DNA from: Marinobacterium halophilum
Lineage (GTDB): Bacteria > Pseudomonadota > Gammaproteobacteria > Pseudomonadales > Balneatricaceae
Length of the DNA stretch: 64,000 bases
Direction of reading: 5' to 3'
Assembly (NCBI RefSeq): GCF_003014615.1
Contig: NZ_PYGI01000020.1
Coordinates: forward strand, 1-64,000
Within the stretch, counting starts at the first letter, position 1; the number at the start of each line of letters is the position of its first letter. Positions 60,400-64,000 of the stretch are shown here, one piece after another. Position numbers and translations under genes: made by a program. The notes under the pieces were generated by a model. That model was not told the DNA's origin. It searched no databases and worked only from the letters and a program-made list of their open reading frames with translations.

Positions 60400-61657
60400 A
60401 CGTGACGACATGACCTTTCCGATAGAGGAATATCAGCGCCGCATCGCCGAGCTGCGCCAGCGCATGACTCAACGCCTGCTTGACGCGGTGATCATCACTG
60501 ACCCCGAGAACCTGATGTACCTGACCGACTACCAGACCACCGGCTATTCCTATTTTCAGGCGCTGGTGGTGCCGCTGGATGACGAGCCATTCATGATCAC
60601 GCGGATGATGGAGGAGTCCAACGTCCATGCCCGCACCTGGGTAGAGAAAACACGGCCCTATTCCGACACCGGCGATGCCATCCAGATGCTGATCGAAGCG
60701 CTGCGCGAGTTTGGCTTGTCGGACAAGGTACTGGGCTACGAACGCAACAGTTACTTTTTTCCCGCCTATCATCAGGACTACTTCAAGACCGCATTCAAGG
60801 GCGGCCGCCTGATGGACTGTTTCGGGATCGTCGAGGAAGGCCGCAAGTGCAAGTCAGCGGCCGAGTTGGATGTCATGCGCATGTCGGCTCGTGCGGCCCG
60901 TGCCGGAATGGCCGCCGGGATCGAGGTGTGTCGTCCCGGTGTCACCGAGAACGAAATTGGCGGCGCCATCAGCGCCGCCATGTTCAATGCCGGCGGCGAC
61001 TTCCCGGCAGTGATGCCCTATGTCACCTCAGGCCCGCGCACCATGATTGGCCATGCCACCTGGGAGGGCCGCACGGTACAGCCCGGCGAGCATGTGTTTC
61101 TGGAAGTGGGTGGCTGCTACCGGCGCTACCATACCGCGCTGATGCGCACGGTGGTGTGTGGCGAACTGAGCGACTCCATGTACAAGGCGCAGGAGACCAT
61201 GAAATATGCCCTGCAGCAGTTGCGTCAGGAGCTGCGTCCGGGCCTGACCGTGTCTGACGCCGACAATCTTGTGCGCACGATCATTACCGACAACGATGTT
61301 GGTGCCCGACTCATTACCCGTTCAGGCTACTCCATCGGCATCGCCTTCCCGCCCAGCTGGGACGAGGGTTACATCGTCAGCCTCAAGGGCGGCGACAGCT
61401 CAGTGCTGGAGCCGGGCATGACCTTCCACATCATTCCCTGGATGTGGGGCGTGGACGGAGACAAAACCTGCGGCATCTCAGATACCTTTTACATCACCGA
61501 GCGCGGCTGTGGCTCCTTCTTCGAAGACGTGCCCCAGGACTTTTCTCTCAAGCCTGGCCCAGACAACAGCAAGTTACCCACACCGATCAGCGCCATTGCC
61601 TCTGCAGGCAAGGACATAAAATCCAAGGTGACGCGCAAGCAGGGAGGAGAATCCTGA
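60392..61657 (+). CDS. doeA: ectoine hydrolase
   Basis: The 421-residue M24 (pita-bread) enzyme opens the ectoine ring to N-acetyl-diaminobutyrate. It has the creatinase-like N-domain (ITDPENLMYLTDYQTTGYS) and the C-domain with PYVTSGPRTMIGHA and FLEVGGCYRRYHTALMRTV. GMTFHIIPWMWG follows, where peptidases have HGIG, in keeping with the amidinase/hydrolase branch. It overlaps the doeD stop by 8 nt with a GGAGG SD inside doeD. Confidence 0.88.
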   Translation: MRERDDMTFPIEEYQRRIAELRQRMTQRLLDAVIITDPENLMYLTDYQTTGYSYFQALVVPLDDEPFMITRMMEESNVHARTWVEKTRPYSDTGDAIQMLIEALREFGLSDKVLGYERNSYFFPAYHQDYFKTAFKGGRLMDCFGIVEEGRKCKSAAELDVMRMSARAARAGMAAGIEVCRPGVTENEIGGAISAAMFNAGGDFPAVMPYVTSGPRTMIGHATWEGRTVQPGEHVFLEVGGCYRRYHTALMRTVVCGELSDSMYKAQETMKYALQQLRQELRPGLTVSDADNLVRTIITDNDVGARLITRSGYSIGIAFPPSWDEGYIVSLKGGDSSVLEPGMTFHIIPWMWGVDGDKTCGISDTFYITERGCGSFFEDVPQDFSLKPGPDNSKLPTPISAIASAGKDIKSKVTRKQGGES

Positions 61658-63027
61658 TGCAGACTGTAATCAACCCCACCACCGGCCAGCATTTGCATGA
61701 ATATCCGGCACTGGATGCAGACGTCATGCAGGCAAGAATCACGGCCGCGTCCACCGCCTTCCGTCACTGGCGCACTCGGTCCCTGGCCGAACGTGCTGCT
61801 GTATTGAACAAAGTCGCCGCCCTGATGCGCGAGCAGGAAACCGAACTGGCACGACTGATGACGCTGGAGATGGGCAAACCGGACAGGGAAGCACGTGGCG
61901 AAGTCCTCAAGGCCGCCGGGTGCGCCGAGCACTATGCCGAACATGCCGAGGCTTATCTGGCAACATTGCAACTGTCGTCTGATGCCAGCCGCAGCTATGT
62001 ACAGCATCTGCCGCTGGGGGCGGTGCTCGGCATTCTGCCCTGGAATGCTCCCTTCTGGCTGGCGTTTCGCTTCTGCGCACCCGCCCTTATGGCCGGCAAT
62101 ACCTGCCTGATGAAGCACGACCCGCATGTCCCCGCCTGCGCCGAGGCAATTGCAGCACTGTTCGTGCAGGCAGGCGCACCGGAAGCGATCCTGCAGAACT
62201 TGCCGCTGGCCACAGAGGATATCGCTGCCGCCATTCGCCACCCACAGGTACGTGCGGTTTCCTTCACCGGTTCCAGCAGCGCCGGCAGCAAGGTGGCCGC
62301 GCTGGCTGCAGAACAGATCAAACCGGCCGTACTGGAACTGGGCGGCTCCGATCCCGCCATCGTACTGGCCGATGCGGACCTGGAGCAGGCAGCCGAACTC
62401 ATCGCCTTCTCCCGCATGATCAACGCGGGTCAATCCTGTATCGCCGCCAAACGGATCATCGTCGAAGCACCGGTGCATGACCGCTTTGTCGAGCTGCTGC
62501 ACACGCGGCTGGAGAAACTGCAGTTGGGCGACCCGGCCGATCCAACAACCGACATCGGCCCCATCGCCCGTGACGACCTGCGCAACGCACTGGCCCGGCA
62601 AGTCGATGCGACCGTGGCCGCCGGTGCCCATTGTCGACTCGGCGGACAGATACCTGATCGCCCCGGCTTCTTCTATCCGGTGACACTGCTGACCGAGGTC
62701 ACCAATGATATGCCCGCCTGCCGCGAAGAGACCTTCGGTCCGGTCGCGGTGGTGCTGAAAGCGGATTCGGCGGAGCACGCCCTGGCGATCGCCAACGACA
62801 GTGAATATGGGTTGGCCGCTTCCATCTGGACGGAAACGGCGCGGGGAGAAGCGATGGCACGGGACATAGAAGCGGGCCAAGTGGTCGTCAACGGGCTGGT
62901 AAAAACCGATGCCCGCTTGCCTAGTGGAGGGATCAAGCGTTCAGGCTATGGCCGCGAGCTGGGACCACACGGCATGCTGGAATTCGTTAACGTACAGCAG
63001 GTATGGGTCGGGCCCAAACAGGAGTGA
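61657..63027 (+). CDS. doeC: aldehyde dehydrogenase, DoeC-like aspartate-semialdehyde DH
   Basis: The 456-residue NAD(P) aldehyde dehydrogenase of the succinate-semialdehyde type has LPWNAPFWLAFR, FTGSSSAGSKVA, LELGGSDPAIVLADAD (catalytic Glu) and NAGQSCIAAKR with the Cys (about 259). In this operon it would oxidise the aspartate semialdehyde from DoeD to aspartate. The ATG at 61657 shares a base with the doeA stop (TGATG) and has AGGGAGGAG upstream. Confidence 0.85.
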   Translation: MQTVINPTTGQHLHEYPALDADVMQARITAASTAFRHWRTRSLAERAAVLNKVAALMREQETELARLMTLEMGKPDREARGEVLKAAGCAEHYAEHAEAYLATLQLSSDASRSYVQHLPLGAVLGILPWNAPFWLAFRFCAPALMAGNTCLMKHDPHVPACAEAIAALFVQAGAPEAILQNLPLATEDIAAAIRHPQVRAVSFTGSSSAGSKVAALAAEQIKPAVLELGGSDPAIVLADADLEQAAELIAFSRMINAGQSCIAAKRIIVEAPVHDRFVELLHTRLEKLQLGDPADPTTDIGPIARDDLRNALARQVDATVAAGAHCRLGGQIPDRPGFFYPVTLLTEVTNDMPACREETFGPVAVVLKADSAEHALAIANDSEYGLAASIWTETARGEAMARDIEAGQVVVNGLVKTDARLPSGGIKRSGYGRELGPHGMLEFVNVQQVWVGPKQE

Positions 63028-63348
63028 TCAGGACCCCAGACGCATCAGCAGAATCGCCAGAATCAGCAGACTGATGCCCAACCAGCTGATCCAGTTCAGG
63101 CGCTGGCCAAACACCGCCCAGGTGGCCAGCGCCGTTCCGGTAATCGACAACACGCCCCAGATCGCATAGGCGATCAACAGATCCATGGTTTGTACCGCCA
63201 GCGCCAGCAAGGCAAAGGCTGCCATGATCGCCACCAGCGCCAATATGCCCCAGGCCCGATGTTTGAAGCCGCTGGAGCGTTCCAGCGATAAATTGGCAAT
63301 AATATCGAGCACGACCGAGCCCAACAGGTACAGCATACCGGCACTCAT
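63028..63348 (-). CDS. mdtI: SMR-family membrane protein, MdtI-like
   Basis: The 106-residue protein has four membrane helices and the SMR pattern (YLLGSVVLDIIANLSLERSSGF, AYAIWGVLSITGTALATW). An Asp replaces the usual first-helix Glu, as in MdtI-type partners. It overlaps the upstream mdtJ-like gene by 4 nt, so the two form a paired heteromer like the spermidine exporter MdtJI. Export of polyamines or cations is inferred. Confidence 0.8.
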   Translation of the reverse strand: MSAGMLYLLGSVVLDIIANLSLERSSGFKHRAWGILALVAIMAAFALLALAVQTMDLLIAYAIWGVLSITGTALATWAVFGQRLNWISWLGISLLILAILLMRLGS

Positions 63349-63692
63349 GATGCCGATTCCTGCTGCTCCTGATAATAGTGACCATAGTTGGTCAGGGCCA
63401 CACCGACCAGCGCAAGAACCAGACCAGCCGCCTGCAGACCACTGATTTGCTCACCCAGCCACAACAATGAGGCCAGCGCGATCAGCACCATGCCCACACC
63501 TTCCCAGAAGGCATTGGCGAGGGTAATCGGGATATGCAGCGTCGCGCGGCTCAACAGCAGGTAGGAAAACCCCACCATCACCAGCGCAATCAGCGTGCCG
63601 TACAGCAAATACCCCTCCTCAACGACCAGTTTCATCAACGTGGTGCCCAGCACCTCACCCACAACCGCCAGAATCAGAAAAATCCAATGCAT
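63345..63692 (-). CDS. mdtJ: SMR-family membrane protein, MdtJ-like
   Basis: The 115-residue SMR protein has the first-helix Glu in ILAVVGEVLGTTLMK and ANAFWEGVGMVLIALASLLWLGEQIS in the third helix. The ATG at 63692 with an AGGAT-type SD is chosen over one 11 codons further out. It is paired with the overlapping mdtI-like gene and divergent from a LysR gene. Confidence 0.82.
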   Translation of the reverse strand: MHWIFLILAVVGEVLGTTLMKLVVEEGYLLYGTLIALVMVGFSYLLLSRATLHIPITLANAFWEGVGMVLIALASLLWLGEQISGLQAAGLVLALVGVALTNYGHYYQEQQESAS

Positions 63693-63825
63693 CAAATCCT
63701 CAACCAGTACCAATGAGCGGTACATTGTTAATATGACGCTACTTTAACGGCTACAGAAAACCGACACCAATCACTCAGCGTCAACTATACTGACGCTTAC
63801 TCAATAACTACATGACCGACCCACC

Positions 63826-64000
63826 ATGCGCATCGAACATCTCTACTATTTCGTAACCGTAGCTGAAAAAGGCTCTATTGCCGCTGCCGCTGCCGAACTG
63901 GGCCGCAACCGCAGCACCCTGAGCATGGCCATCAGCGCACTCGAAGACGAACTGGGTTGCCCTCTGTTCCAGCGCCGTGGCAACAGCCTGCAGCTATCGG
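63826..64000 (+). CDS. LysR-family regulator, cut by window end
   Basis: The frame opens MRIEHLYYFVTVAEKGSIAA and continues with an N-terminal LysR helix-turn-helix (AAAELGRNRSTLSMAISALEDELGCPLFQRRGNSL). Only the first 58 codons are in the window. It is divergent from the SMR pair, 133 bp apart, and may control it. The effector domain is not visible. Confidence 0.85.
   Translation, partial: MRIEHLYYFVTVAEKGSIAAAAAELGRNRSTLSMAISALEDELGCPLFQRRGNSLQLS

Overview
The window is gammaproteobacterial chromosome of moderately high GC. Three features point to a Pseudomonas-like or related lineage: paired GTAGGAGC-type REP hairpins, A-rich AAnAAnAA leaders of the Hfq/Crc type in front of many catabolic genes, and an IS110/IS1111-type element sitting in the core of a cassette recombination site. 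Genes for ectoine breakdown suggest a marine or saline habitat. The genus cannot be fixed from the sequence alone.

1-5.6 kb: an AT-richer array of integron gene cassettes, all on the minus strand (an OsmC-like protein, a small membrane protein, three unknown proteins and an HNH nuclease), separated by recognisable attC sites. No integrase gene is present where it would be expected. One attC is interrupted by an intact IS110-family element of about 1.2 kb.

5.6-34.3 kb: a large steroid-catabolism region. Minus-strand operons carry a ketosteroid isomerase with the classical Tyr14/Asp38 residues, a SnoaL-like protein, SDR dehydrogenases (one strongly like 3beta/17beta-HSD), two KstD-family flavoproteins, two acyl-CoA ligases and an MBL-fold hydrolase. 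Plus-strand genes carry two MFS transporters, a KshA-like Rieske oxygenase, a DUF1329/DUF1302 envelope pair, a thiolase, a flavin reductase with a C-terminal extension, another SDR, the 2-hydroxypentadienoate hydratase / acetaldehyde dehydrogenase / hydroxy-oxovalerate aldolase trio, HsdA (3alpha-HSD) and a serine hydrolase. An enoyl-CoA hydratase and an aldehyde dehydrogenase lie on the minus strand. The ring-cleavage genes (hydroxylase, extradiol dioxygenase, C-C hydrolase) are absent, so they must lie elsewhere if the pathway is complete. Two signals tie the region together: a 16-bp inverted repeat (GTCY-N4-RGAC core) found seven times upstream of its transcription units, and A-rich AAnAAnAA leaders upstream of at least ten of its genes.

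34.4-54.6 kb: a diguanylate cyclase, then a redox and metal block. It holds a group 3b-type NiFe hydrogenase (beta, gamma, delta, alpha, protease) with an iron-containing alcohol dehydrogenase between the beta and gamma genes, a DMT permease, and an NAD-dependent molybdenum formate dehydrogenase operon (fdsGBA-fdhD-fdsD). A ModE-like regulator gene lies divergent to that operon, and mobA, moaA, moaB and moeA follow, so the formate dehydrogenase sits beside part of its own cofactor pathway.

54.7-64 kb: a small AT-rich patch, rmuC, phhB, an ectoine-degradation set (doeB2-like, doeD, doeA, doeC), an SMR pair of the MdtJI type, and the start of a LysR regulator cut by the window end.
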